Assembly (NCBI GenBank): GCA_902470345.1
Contig: CABRGB010000009.1
Span: 1 to 44,411 of the forward strand
DNA from: an uncultured Collinsella sp.
GTDB lineage: Bacteria; Actinomycetota; Coriobacteriia; Coriobacteriales; Coriobacteriaceae
Length of the DNA: 44,411 nt
Direction: 5' to 3'
Part shown: in pieces, positions 25,415 through 33,032 of the stretch
How the letters are laid out: every line of letters begins with the position of its first letter
Position numbering within the stretch: position 1 is the stretch's first letter
Position numbers and translations under genes: made by a program
The notes under the pieces: generated by a model
What the model saw: only the letters and a program-made list of their open reading frames with translations
What the model was told of the DNA's origin: nothing
Databases searched by the model: none

Positions 25415-25442
25415 TTGTGTAATATATAAATAAGCTTATATT
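25415..25442 (+). promoter_or_regulatory. AT-rich promoter region of the Cys-rich peptide operon
   Basis: TTGTGT (25415-25420), a 16-nt spacer and TATATT (25437-25442), in a roughly 80-bp stretch far more AT-rich than its surroundings, upstream of the first precursor gene. Confidence 0.5.
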
Positions 25443-25507
25443 GAAATATAACACATATCGAATTAGAATAACATTATCAATTCGGTATGCAAGGAAAGGA
25501 GGGAGAG

Positions 25508-25627
25508 ATGGATTGGATTAACGAGCCGGAGGAAGGCGTTGCACCCGCGTGCGGCAACTGCTTCTTCTACGCGCACGGGGGATGCACGAAGAGGTGCCCC
25601 AATCAGTCCTGCACGTTCCGTTTCTAG
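25508..25627 (+). CDS. Cys-rich RiPP precursor peptide 1
   Basis: 39 residues with a very strong AAGGAAAGGAGGGAG site before ATG. Begins MDWINEPEEG; Cys at positions 15, 18, 26, 30 and 35; central CFFYAHG and C-terminal CTFRF. It is homologous along its whole length to the second peptide 46 bp downstream. Short leader (about 14 residues) plus Cys-dense core, with a PqqD-radical SAM-SPASM enzyme in the operon, fits a sulfur-to-carbon crosslinked peptide (sactipeptide/ranthipeptide class); that class is inference. Confidence 0.8.
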   Translation: MDWINEPEEGVAPACGNCFFYAHGGCTKRCPNQSCTFRF

Positions 25628-25673
25628 GGGGCAGAGATGAACTGGCTTTCTACCGCGAAAGGAGGGGAATGAA

Positions 25674-25793
25674 ATGGAATGGATTACCGAGCCGTCAGCC
25701 GGGGCTGAGCCCATGTGCAACAATTGCTTCTTTTACGCGCACGGCAGCTGCAGCACCAAGTGTTCTTCACAGGAGTGCACTATCCGCTTTTAG
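25674..25793 (+). CDS. Cys-rich RiPP precursor peptide 2
   Basis: 39 residues, AAGGAGGGG before ATG. Begins MEWITEPSAG; Cys at 15, 18, 26, 30 and 35, exactly as in peptide 1, and the same CFFYAHG block, ending CTIRF. Shared positions include W3, I4, E6, P7, P13, N17, K28/K29 shifted by one, Q33 and R38. The stop codon lies in the loop region of a 14-bp hairpin (25775-25805). Confidence 0.8.
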   Translation: MEWITEPSAGAEPMCNNCFFYAHGSCSTKCSSQECTIRF

Positions 25794-25821
25794 CGGATAG
25801 TGCACGCCGTACGGCGTGCAC
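25775..25821 (+). promoter_or_regulatory. Two overlapping, mutually exclusive hairpins after precursor 2
   Basis: Hairpin A: a perfect 14-bp stem (25775-25788 with 25792-25805), loop TTT. Hairpin B: a perfect 22-bp palindrome (25800-25810 with 25811-25821). They share GTGCAC at 25800-25805, so only one can form fully. Ribosomes ending at the TAG (25791-25793) would cover A and allow B. No T-run follows, suggesting mRNA stabilisation or processing between the abundant precursors and the rest of the operon. Confidence 0.6.
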
Positions 25822-25959
25822 AGACTGTTCAAAGATATTTTGGCCAGCAGCGCCTGAGGGGCGATGTGGCATTGCAATATGGGGGGGCGAACCGACGTTA
25901 CCTATAACCCCGCACAATTGCCATGTCGTCCCTTTTTATTGACGGGGAGGATGTCGTCC

Positions 25960-26880
25960 ATGCGGGAAGTCCCAGTTGAATTGCGTGCCATATCCAAGAG
26001 ATATGGCGGGTTTGAAGCGGTTAAATCAGTCTCGTTCTCTTTAATGGAAGGCGAGCTGTGTGCACTCATTGGGGAGAATGGTGCCGGCAAGAGCACGTTA
26101 ATTCGATTGATCACGGGGCTTTCGGAGCCATCGTCAGGAACGATCTCGATGTTTGGGCAAACCGGGAGACGTGAAATACGGAGCTGCAGGGAAAGGCTGG
26201 GTTATATGCCCGACCTCAATGCTTCGTATCCTAATCTGACCGCGCGAGACAACTTGGTCGTTCGCTGTATTGAGTGGGGGCTTCCCACCGATCGTTCCAT
26301 CGACGGTGTGTTATCAACCGTCGGTTTGGGGGAGGCCGGCGGGAAGAAAGTGAAGAACTTCTCAATGGGAATGAGGAGGCGTCTCGATCTGGCCATAGCG
26401 TTGCTGGGCGATCCGGAGCTGTTGATCCTGGACGAGCCGACAAACGGCCTGGATCCGATGGGGATAGTCGAAGTAAGAAAAATCCTTACGCATCTTAACA
26501 AAGATCAAGGTAAAACGATTCTCGTATCCAGCCACAATCTTGAGGAGATGCACAAGCTGGCAACTGATTACCTCTTCATAAGTCATGGTCGCCTCATTCG
26601 AAGGATGACCGCACCTCAGCTGGAAAAGTCATGCCGCGGTGGTTTCGTGTTGCATGTGGACGATCTGGAGCGAACGAGATCGGTTCTCGGAGATGAGACC
26701 TCACATTCTTTTCTGCCGGACGGCAGCGTCCTTATGCGCTATGAGGAGAAAAAGGAAGGGCGGGGCATTGCAATCGAAGCGCTCTCGACCGCAGGTGTGA
26801 GGGTTGCGGAGGCGTATTCTCATAGGAAGAGCCTTGAGGAGTTTTATTCGGAGCTCATCGGTCGAGAGAGCGAGCTGTGA
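25960..26880 (+). CDS. ABC-2 type transporter ATPase (peptide export/immunity)
   Basis: ATG at 25960 chosen (GGGGAGG 9 nt upstream); 306 residues. Walker A GENGAGKST, signature FSMGMRRRLDLA, Walker B LLILDEPTNGLDP, H-loop SSHNLEEM, then a C-terminal regulatory stretch. It resembles BcrA/NatA-type ATPases that work with separate permeases. Its stop overlaps the ATG of the permease that follows. Likely role: self-protection from, or export of, the modified peptide. Confidence 0.88.
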   Translation: MREVPVELRAISKRYGGFEAVKSVSFSLMEGELCALIGENGAGKSTLIRLITGLSEPSSGTISMFGQTGRREIRSCRERLGYMPDLNASYPNLTARDNLVVRCIEWGLPTDRSIDGVLSTVGLGEAGGKKVKNFSMGMRRRLDLAIALLGDPELLILDEPTNGLDPMGIVEVRKILTHLNKDQGKTILVSSHNLEEMHKLATDYLFISHGRLIRRMTAPQLEKSCRGGFVLHVDDLERTRSVLGDETSHSFLPDGSVLMRYEEKKEGRGIAIEALSTAGVRVAEAYSHRKSLEEFYSELIGRESEL

Positions 26881-27698
26881 TGAAACGCGAGTTCATCTCA
26901 GCTTTTCGGAGCGAGGTATGGTTGCTCGCCAGGCACCCGGCGACCGCTCTGATGATTGCGCTTGCGGCTGTGCTGTATGTGGTTGCGGCTGCGACTTCGT
27001 CTGAGGTGCTGATCATGGTCGCCGGTGATGACCCGTATACGCTTGGAGGGGCTATAGGTTTTATTGGAAACCTAGTGGATGCAGGGGACGTTTTGGGCTC
27101 TGTTGCCCGGACGTCTTTTGCGTCTACAGTGGTCTGGATTCCGGTGACGATTCTCTACGCGGTTTACGCTACGTCGAGAGACTTTGAATCCGTGGCTTAC
27201 GCCGTATCGAGATCGCGAGGGGTGTCGCAGGCGGCGATTGTGATCACGAAGCTGTTGGTGAACTGCACTCTGGTCGGTGCCGTGTATCTTCTTTCTACGA
27301 CTGCGCTGTATTTAACCAAGATGGCCCAATGGGACGTTGGGGCCTCGTGCTCAGGGTTTGCCCAATTTGTATCGATTGCGCTGATGATCGCGCTGCTGCT
27401 CATTTCGATGTACGCCGCTACCTTCGCCCTGTATTTGCTCACGAGGAGTGTGGTGGCGAGCAGCGTCGTTGCAATAGCGGTTTCGATATTTGTGATGGTG
27501 TGGTTCCCAAGTACATACGGAAGCGGTCAGCCCAGCTTGCTGCTCATGCTCTCGCCCGTGTATTACCTGATGAACCTGTGTTCCCTGAGTATGCAGAATG
27601 TTGGTGTAATTCAGGTTTTGCTGTATGCGGGCGGCACTGTGCTTGTGTCGGTTGGAGTTGCGCTCGTCTCGCTATTTGTAAGGACGGCGGTTCGATGA
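26880..27698 (+). CDS. ABC-2 type permease 1
   Basis: 272 residues, about six membrane spans, starting within the ATPase stop (TGATG). No catalytic motifs are expected. SRGVSQAAIVITKLLVNC is a cytoplasmic coupling-type segment. It overlaps the next permease gene by ATGA. The two probably form a heterodimeric channel driven by the upstream ATPase. Confidence 0.8.
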   Translation: MKREFISAFRSEVWLLARHPATALMIALAAVLYVVAAATSSEVLIMVAGDDPYTLGGAIGFIGNLVDAGDVLGSVARTSFASTVVWIPVTILYAVYATSRDFESVAYAVSRSRGVSQAAIVITKLLVNCTLVGAVYLLSTTALYLTKMAQWDVGASCSGFAQFVSIALMIALLLISMYAATFALYLLTRSVVASSVVAIAVSIFVMVWFPSTYGSGQPSLLLMLSPVYYLMNLCSLSMQNVGVIQVLLYAGGTVLVSVGVALVSLFVRTAVR

Positions 27699-28483
27699 AT
27701 CTTGGGATGTCGGTCAGGGCGGAACTGTTCCGCGCAAGGAGAATGAAACTCGCCGTGATAATAGCGCTGATGTATTTGGGCATCGCGGGGATTTATGTGT
27801 TTGCCGGGTCCGGCGCATGGGTCTCCGCAGGGGGAGAGGGCCAGTTCTTTGGCTTTTCCGCCGATCCGGGCTATCTTTTCTCGATAGGGGTTGGGCCAAC
27901 GGGTATCTCTTCCTGGCTAAGTGTCGTCTCCATGGCGCATACGGTGTTCTTCCCAATCGTCTCTGTTGTTGTGGCGGGGACGCTATTCGGTGATGCGACG
28001 AGCGTGTCGGCAAGGGGAGTTTCGATTGCTCGGGGCTTCCGCAGCTGGCAGCTGTTTGCGGCAAAGACATTGGCTTGCGAAGTGTATACGCTGTGCCCCT
28101 ACATCGTGTTTACTCTCGGTGTCGCTGCGGTCTTTGCCGTGTGCTCCGGAAGCGGTCTAGACAGCCTTACGGTTGGTAATGTGACCTCGGCACTCCTGTC
28201 GAATATCGTTATAGACGCCGCTTATACGCTGATGGTTGCGGTTGCATATGAGGTGTTCAGGATCAGATCTCTTGTGTCGGGAGCCTTGCTGGTCGCAACG
28301 TTCGCGGGCCTTGTTATCGCGATGAGTTTCCCAACCGTTTTACCCCCGGTTCACATGGCTTATTGGATGAGGGCGTGCGGGGCTGCCGGCGGGACGGTCC
28401 TGATGGCTGCATGCGGCCATGCGGTCATCGTGTCGCTCGCATGTCTATTGCTGCTTTCGTGCAGTTTTTATCGAAGAAGGTAG
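27695..28483 (+). CDS. ABC-2 type permease 2
   Basis: 262 residues beginning MNLGMSVRAELFRARRMKLA, with six hydrophobic spans. ARGVSIARGFRSWQLFAAKTLACE mirrors the corresponding loop of permease 1, so the two are distant paralogues. ATGA overlap with the previous gene implies translational coupling. A 66-bp gap leads to the radical SAM gene. Confidence 0.8.
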   Translation: MNLGMSVRAELFRARRMKLAVIIALMYLGIAGIYVFAGSGAWVSAGGEGQFFGFSADPGYLFSIGVGPTGISSWLSVVSMAHTVFFPIVSVVVAGTLFGDATSVSARGVSIARGFRSWQLFAAKTLACEVYTLCPYIVFTLGVAAVFAVCSGSGLDSLTVGNVTSALLSNIVIDAAYTLMVAVAYEVFRIRSLVSGALLVATFAGLVIAMSFPTVLPPVHMAYWMRACGAAGGTVLMAACGHAVIVSLACLLLLSCSFYRRR

Positions 28484-28549
28484 TGCGCTGGCGTATGCGC
28501 AGCGTCTGAGGGTCGATATGGATTTGATTGGAAATGGAGATGGTGCGAA

Positions 28550-29847
28550 GTGAAACTGTCGCAATTTAATGTGGTGCATGAACATAACGGAAGTCTTCTT
28601 ATCATGAATGCGCGAACCGGCGGCATCCTGTCGTTAAATCCGGAATACGCGCAGAAATTCAAAAGGATTCAAGAAGGGGACGTTCGGGATGCCGATGATC
28701 TTGTCGCGGAGCTGATAAGGGGAGGCATCCTAGTCAATGAGGAGAGGGACGAGCTTGGGGAGATCAGGTTGCAAAGTCGCGCCGCGCGCTTTGCGAATAC
28801 TGCTCTGTCCCTTACCATTGCGCCAACGATGGCTTAAACTTTTGCTGTCCCTACTGCTATGAAAAGGGACAGGCGTACACGACGATGGGCGAGGAGGTTT
28901 TGACACAGCTCTCCAAGTTCGTGAAAGATTACTATCCTGGTATCGCAAGTCTCTCAGTTGGATGGTACGGCGGCGAGCCTCTGCTCGGAATGAAGATGAT
29001 CGAACGGATTACGTCGGATCTGAAAGATGTCGTGGGGCCAACGTGTGAATATTCCGCATCGATAGTGACAAATGGCTATCTGCTGACGCCTGATGTTGCA
29101 AGGAGGCTCGCGGCATGTGGTGTGACGAGCGCGCAAGTGACTATAGATGGATCGAAGTCGGATCACGATTCGAGGAGGATTCTTCACGACGGAAGCCCTA
29201 CATACGAACGTATTCTCAAGAACGTCAAAGAGTGTGCCGACATCATCGATATTTCGATAAGGAGCAACGTCGACAAGACCAACATCGAGGCCGCTCAAGA
29301 GCTATTGGATTATCTCGAGCTAAATGGCCTGATGAATAAGGTTCACTTCTATTTAGCCCCTGTTGACGATATCAATCAGGTATGTGCGAACGACAGCCAC
29401 TGCTTTACTGTAAAAGAGTTCTCGTATGAGGAGACTGAGTTTTATAAAAGGGCAATTGCGCGGGGCTTCAAAGTTCAACCTTTTGGTGGGACGAATTTCG
29501 GGATATGTTGCGCCGTTGGAATCAACTCGTACGTGGTTGATCCCGTCGGAGATTTGTATAAGTGCTGGGATGACATTGGAATGAAGGAGCGGAGGGTCGG
29601 AACTATTTTCGAGCCGCCAATGTTGAGCAAGAACATGATTAACTGGATGGCATATGAGCCGGATGACCCGGAATGCCAAGAGTGCTTTGCTTTTCCCATG
29701 TGCATGGGAGGGTGCCCCAACCACGCCTTAAACGGTGAGGGGAAACGTTGCGTTTCCTTCCGGTATGATGCCGAGCAAAAAATGCTGCTCTCCCAGATGA
29801 TGAATACGGCAAAACGGGGTGCGGGGCAAAATGAGGCTGATGCTTAA
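28550..29847 (+). pseudogene. PqqD-radical SAM-SPASM peptide maturase with frameshift at the first cluster Cys
   Basis: First frame (28550-28837): a 95-residue PqqD-like/RRE domain (NARTGGILSLNPEYAQKF) leading into SLTIAPTMA and then TAA. In the -1 frame the protein continues LNFCCPYCYEKG, then GWYGGEPLLG, SVTIDG-like strands, and a SPASM C terminus (ICCAVGINSYVVDP, KCWDD, CQECFAFPMCMGGCP, RCVSF). Relatives read ACNFxCPYCYE, so the shift replaces exactly the first Cys of CxxxCxxC. The product would be PqqD alone plus a radical SAM fragment lacking one iron-sulfur ligand. A one-base sequencing error is possible but would also need the neighbouring base changed to restore Cys. Confidence 0.8.
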
Positions 29848-31465
29848 TCTCTGTAGAAAATATATACTGGGCGGTCGATTCTACGCCTATCTTGTCGTAA
29901 CAGTTTTGGTCGGGCTGCTTGCGCTTGCGGGTCCCTTTCTTACCGGCATAGTGGTAAACCGATTGGCGATGCCGGCCAGCGCCGATCTTGCCGCCGTTCT
30001 CGTTTGTTGCCTTATTTTGGTTGCGGTCCAAGCGGTTCGAGCGGGACTAGTGTATTGCTCAGAGATGCTGTACATCAACCTTCAGTCGCATGCGGGGTTC
30101 GGCTTAAATGCGGATACGCTTGAGCACGTGAAGCACCTTCCCCAGGCATTCTTCGAGGGCTTCAACGCGTCGTATTATAACCAGCAAATCAATCACGACG
30201 CTAATGACCTTGTCATCTTCGTAATCAACTCGGTTGTGGGGGTTTCAAGCAACGTTATCACCCTTTTGTCCGCCCTGTTTGTTCTCGGTAGCCTGAATAT
30301 CAAGTTGAGTGTGGTCTGCCTTGTTCTTGCGGCAGCGAGTGCCGCTTTTTATGCGGTTTCACGCGCAAGGCTGTTTGAGAGAAGTTTTGACGTACAAGAG
30401 CAGAGCGCGAGGTTTTTTTCCTGTCTACAAGATCAGTTGGAGAAAGTTGATTTCATCCGCAAACATGCTTTGTTCGATAGGTCCCGCGCTGTACTGGTCG
30501 AAGCTTTTAATGGGCTCTATCCAACGATGAGAGCAAATCAGGAAGTAGGGTCTAGATTTACCTTTGGCAACGCGTTGGTCGCTTCCGCCGCTCAAGGATG
30601 TCTTCTTGCTGTGGGCGCGGTTGAAGTGATGGGCGGGAGACTGTTGCCGGGTTTTCTCGTGACTGCTGTTGGATATTATTCGAACTTAAGCTCAGCGGTA
30701 CAGTATTTGTTGGGCTGGGGAAGGGATTACCAGACTAATCGCGTATGCTATGAGCGGCTGAAAAGAATTTGGGATGTCCCGGTTGAAGCGAATGGCAAAT
30801 TGGCGCTTGATCCGATTGAGGAAATCCGTCTTGAGAACATCAAGCTACGTTATCCAGGGGCGGAAAGGGTCGCTTTAAGCATTGAGGGGCTCGTGTTTTC
30901 CAGGGGTCGGCTATATGGAATCTCGGGGCCGAATGGTTCGGGGAAGAGCTCGCTGCTGTCAGTGATATTGGGGTTATATCCAGATGACACAGAAGGGGCC
31001 GTTCGCTACGACGAGGTGTCACAGCGTTGCATCGACCGATACGCATTGCGGCGGTGTCGAGTCAGCATTACGGAGCAAGAACCCCCTATCGTTGAGGGGA
31101 CGATTCTCGATAATCTTACGCTGCTTTCTGATGATTACGAGATGGATAAGCTGAATCGGATGCTTGCCATATTGGGGCTAGACGAAATGATTGCCTCTGT
31201 GGAGAACGGGGCAGCGGCGATGCTTGACGGCGGGAAAGGAGGGGTGTCCGGCGGGGAGAAGCAAAAGATTGCAATTGTGAGACAGCTGTTGAAATCGCCG
31301 GACGTTATGCTTTTTGATGAACCGACCTCAGCACTTGATGCGAAGAGTCGAGGCGCGCTGATCAAATTGCTTCACGAAGTTAAGAGAGACCATATTGTAA
31401 TCGTTGTCACTCATGACGAGGAGATGCTTGCCGCCTGTGACGAGGTCATTTCGATGCCTGGATGA
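29831..31465 (+). CDS. ABC exporter (fused membrane and ATPase domains)
   Basis: 544 residues from ATG 29831, overlapping the 3' end of the maturase gene by 17 bp (GTG 29819 is an alternative). An N-terminal membrane domain of six spans, then an ATPase with GPNGSGKSS, VSGGEKQKIAIVRQL, VMLFDEPTSALD and VVVTHDEE. There is no C39 peptidase domain, so leader removal must be done elsewhere. It is related in layout to the broken exporter at 22646-24262. Probable exporter of the modified Cys-rich peptide. Confidence 0.87.
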   Translation: MRLMLNLCRKYILGGRFYAYLVVTVLVGLLALAGPFLTGIVVNRLAMPASADLAAVLVCCLILVAVQAVRAGLVYCSEMLYINLQSHAGFGLNADTLEHVKHLPQAFFEGFNASYYNQQINHDANDLVIFVINSVVGVSSNVITLLSALFVLGSLNIKLSVVCLVLAAASAAFYAVSRARLFERSFDVQEQSARFFSCLQDQLEKVDFIRKHALFDRSRAVLVEAFNGLYPTMRANQEVGSRFTFGNALVASAAQGCLLAVGAVEVMGGRLLPGFLVTAVGYYSNLSSAVQYLLGWGRDYQTNRVCYERLKRIWDVPVEANGKLALDPIEEIRLENIKLRYPGAERVALSIEGLVFSRGRLYGISGPNGSGKSSLLSVILGLYPDDTEGAVRYDEVSQRCIDRYALRRCRVSITEQEPPIVEGTILDNLTLLSDDYEMDKLNRMLAILGLDEMIASVENGAAAMLDGGKGGVSGGEKQKIAIVRQLLKSPDVMLFDEPTSALDAKSRGALIKLLHEVKRDHIVIVVTHDEEMLAACDEVISMPG

Positions 31466-31666
31466 TTATCGGATTGTGACGTTGAAGACCAAGAAGCTCG
31501 AAATGGCGTGGATTATGGGTAGGTCTACGGGTGCGCCGTCGGTGTCCTGAGACTCAGCCGCTCGGCAAGAAGGTTTTATAGCGTGTTTCCCCAGAGAGGT
31601 CCCTTTGTCCGGTAGTGGCGAGGGGAGCCTCTCTTTTGCTCACCTCTTGCGGCGGAGGGGGACACC

Positions 31667-32200
31667 ATGCGCCTATGCAGGACAAACTGCGCGTTCTTGT
31701 CGAATGATGGGCTATGTGTAGAGATGATGGTCTCGGGTAGAGGCCGTGTCGCGCTCGGCTGCGATGAGCCAGGCAATTCAATCTTCATCCGGGAGGGCCT
31801 TGGCAAGACAAGCAGGGCGAAGACCTTGGCGACGTTCGGGAGCCGTGTGGCGCCCGGCTCCATGTCGTGGATGAGCGTGGAGCCGGGCGCCACACGGCTC
31901 CCGTCAACAATCTGTCACTGAAGAGCCAGCACTACAACGCGAAGCTGCTCAAGGGCGTTCCCGACGGCCAGAACCCGCTGGGGCCCGTGAACCGGATGCG
32001 CTACTTCATGCAGTGCTTCCTGAGGGCTCATCCCGGCTCCAACCGGGACGACATGCGGGGCTGTGGCTATGAGTCCGCCCGAGGACAAGCTTGAGAAGGT
32101 CGCGATGGTGCTCGATCGGGCAATGCGATACCCGAAAACGCTCAGGTTCAGGCAGTTCTATGCAAGAAAGCCCAGTTCAGATGAGTTCGACGAGCAATAT
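31667..32200 (+). pseudogene. DDE transposase remnant (ISXO2/IS1595-like), with an internal inverted segment
   Basis: Fragments in several frames: FIREGLGKTSRAKTLATFGS, then NNLSLKSQHYNAKLLKGVPD and MRYFMQCFLRAHPGSNRDD, then PEDKLEKVAMVLDRAM and PKTLRFRQFYARKPS. Order and spacing fit the second half of a DDE transposase; family assignment is tentative. Positions 31839-31905 form an inverted repeat whose loop reads correctly (TLIHDME) only on the minus strand. The stretch 31466-31666 before it and 32201-32363 after it hold nothing I can assign. Confidence 0.6.
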
Positions 32201-32363
32201 TTATCAACACAGTGCAAGGGGGGATTATATTTGTATTTCATCCGTGTTGAGCTTCACACGGTGCGCGACTCATCGCAAACTGGCGGGCGCAGCGGAAAGA
32301 AAACCGACTGCAGACGAACGATCGATATCGGGAGCAAATAGCCACCGGATGCTTTTCGGTCTC

Positions 32364-33032
32364 CTACGCGTCGACCTCCGCGATTTCTTCTGCGTCTCGC
32401 CAAGTTGAAAGGAGCGATGTCGAAAACTCCTTTTCGGTTAGCGTCAAGACATCCTTCACGCAAAAACCTTTCAATTTGTCAGGAAGCCCAAAACGCGCTT
32501 TTTTCCTAATCGAGCTGGCAACCCGCTTCAACGCGGTCTTGTTCTTGTCCTCGTTGTATACCAAAACAAAGACGCAGTGCTCGCGAAACCATCTCGTCCT
32601 CTTTCCCCACAGGTCCGAGCAGATCAAAACGCTGTCCTTGCACTTCTCGATGAGGGCGTCCCTTTGGCCAAGATTGATACCAAGCTCTTCGTCATCCTTG
32701 GGATTGAGCCTCTTCCCCAGCGTCTCCTTCAGACTGCCGTTTTTAAATTCGACTAGATATAACGTTTCCCGATCGCAATACAGCGCATCGGCGGAGCGCG
32801 GGAGTTGCATCCACCTATTGACCTTCTTGCAGTAGCATTCTTTAACAGAGTCAAAATTGACAACAGGCAAATCGTCATCCACAAGAGAGACGCTCCCGTC
32901 TCTGGATGTTTTGGAGATGGTCGACGTGCAGTCCCTTAGGATACAGGTCCTGCAACGGGAGCAACCATCGCTGCCATCTGGCACCACGGGAGAGTTCGGA
33001 TGAGGGCAGGAGGCGCACAGGTCGCTACTCAA
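32364..33032 (-). CDS. Cys-rich PD-(D/E)XK nuclease-like protein, partner of the AAA ATPase
   Basis: TTG at 33032, overlapping the ATPase stop (TTGAGTAG) with GGGAGGAG 7 nt upstream, is the best start; 222 residues. Residues 6-35 hold six Cys (C6, C9, C24, C27, C30, C35), a likely metal-binding module. The following core has E65, D82 (RSADALYCD) and E95-F-K97 (YLVEFKNG), the spacing of a PD-(D/E)XK nuclease. A basic C-terminal half contains KRTRWFREHCVFVLVY. The overlap with the ATPase implies a two-component complex. The nuclease call is from motif pattern only. Confidence 0.6.
   Translation of the reverse strand: MSSDLCASCPHPNSPVVPDGSDGCSRCRTCILRDCTSTISKTSRDGSVSLVDDDLPVVNFDSVKECYCKKVNRWMQLPRSADALYCDRETLYLVEFKNGSLKETLGKRLNPKDDEELGINLGQRDALIEKCKDSVLICSDLWGKRTRWFREHCVFVLVYNEDKNKTALKRVASSIRKKARFGLPDKLKGFCVKDVLTLTEKEFSTSLLSTWRDAEEIAEVDA

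Noticed and set aside
25637..25672. 11-codon frame MNWLSTAKGGE between the two Cys-rich precursors
   Set aside because: The MxW start resembles the precursors, but it has no Cys core and simply overlaps the ribosome site of precursor 2.
28826..28842. Programmed -1 frameshift in the maturase
   Set aside because: The zero-frame codons GCT TAA do not form an X-XXY-YYZ slippery heptamer, and a -1 shift would give Leu instead of the essential first Cys, so the product would be inactive.
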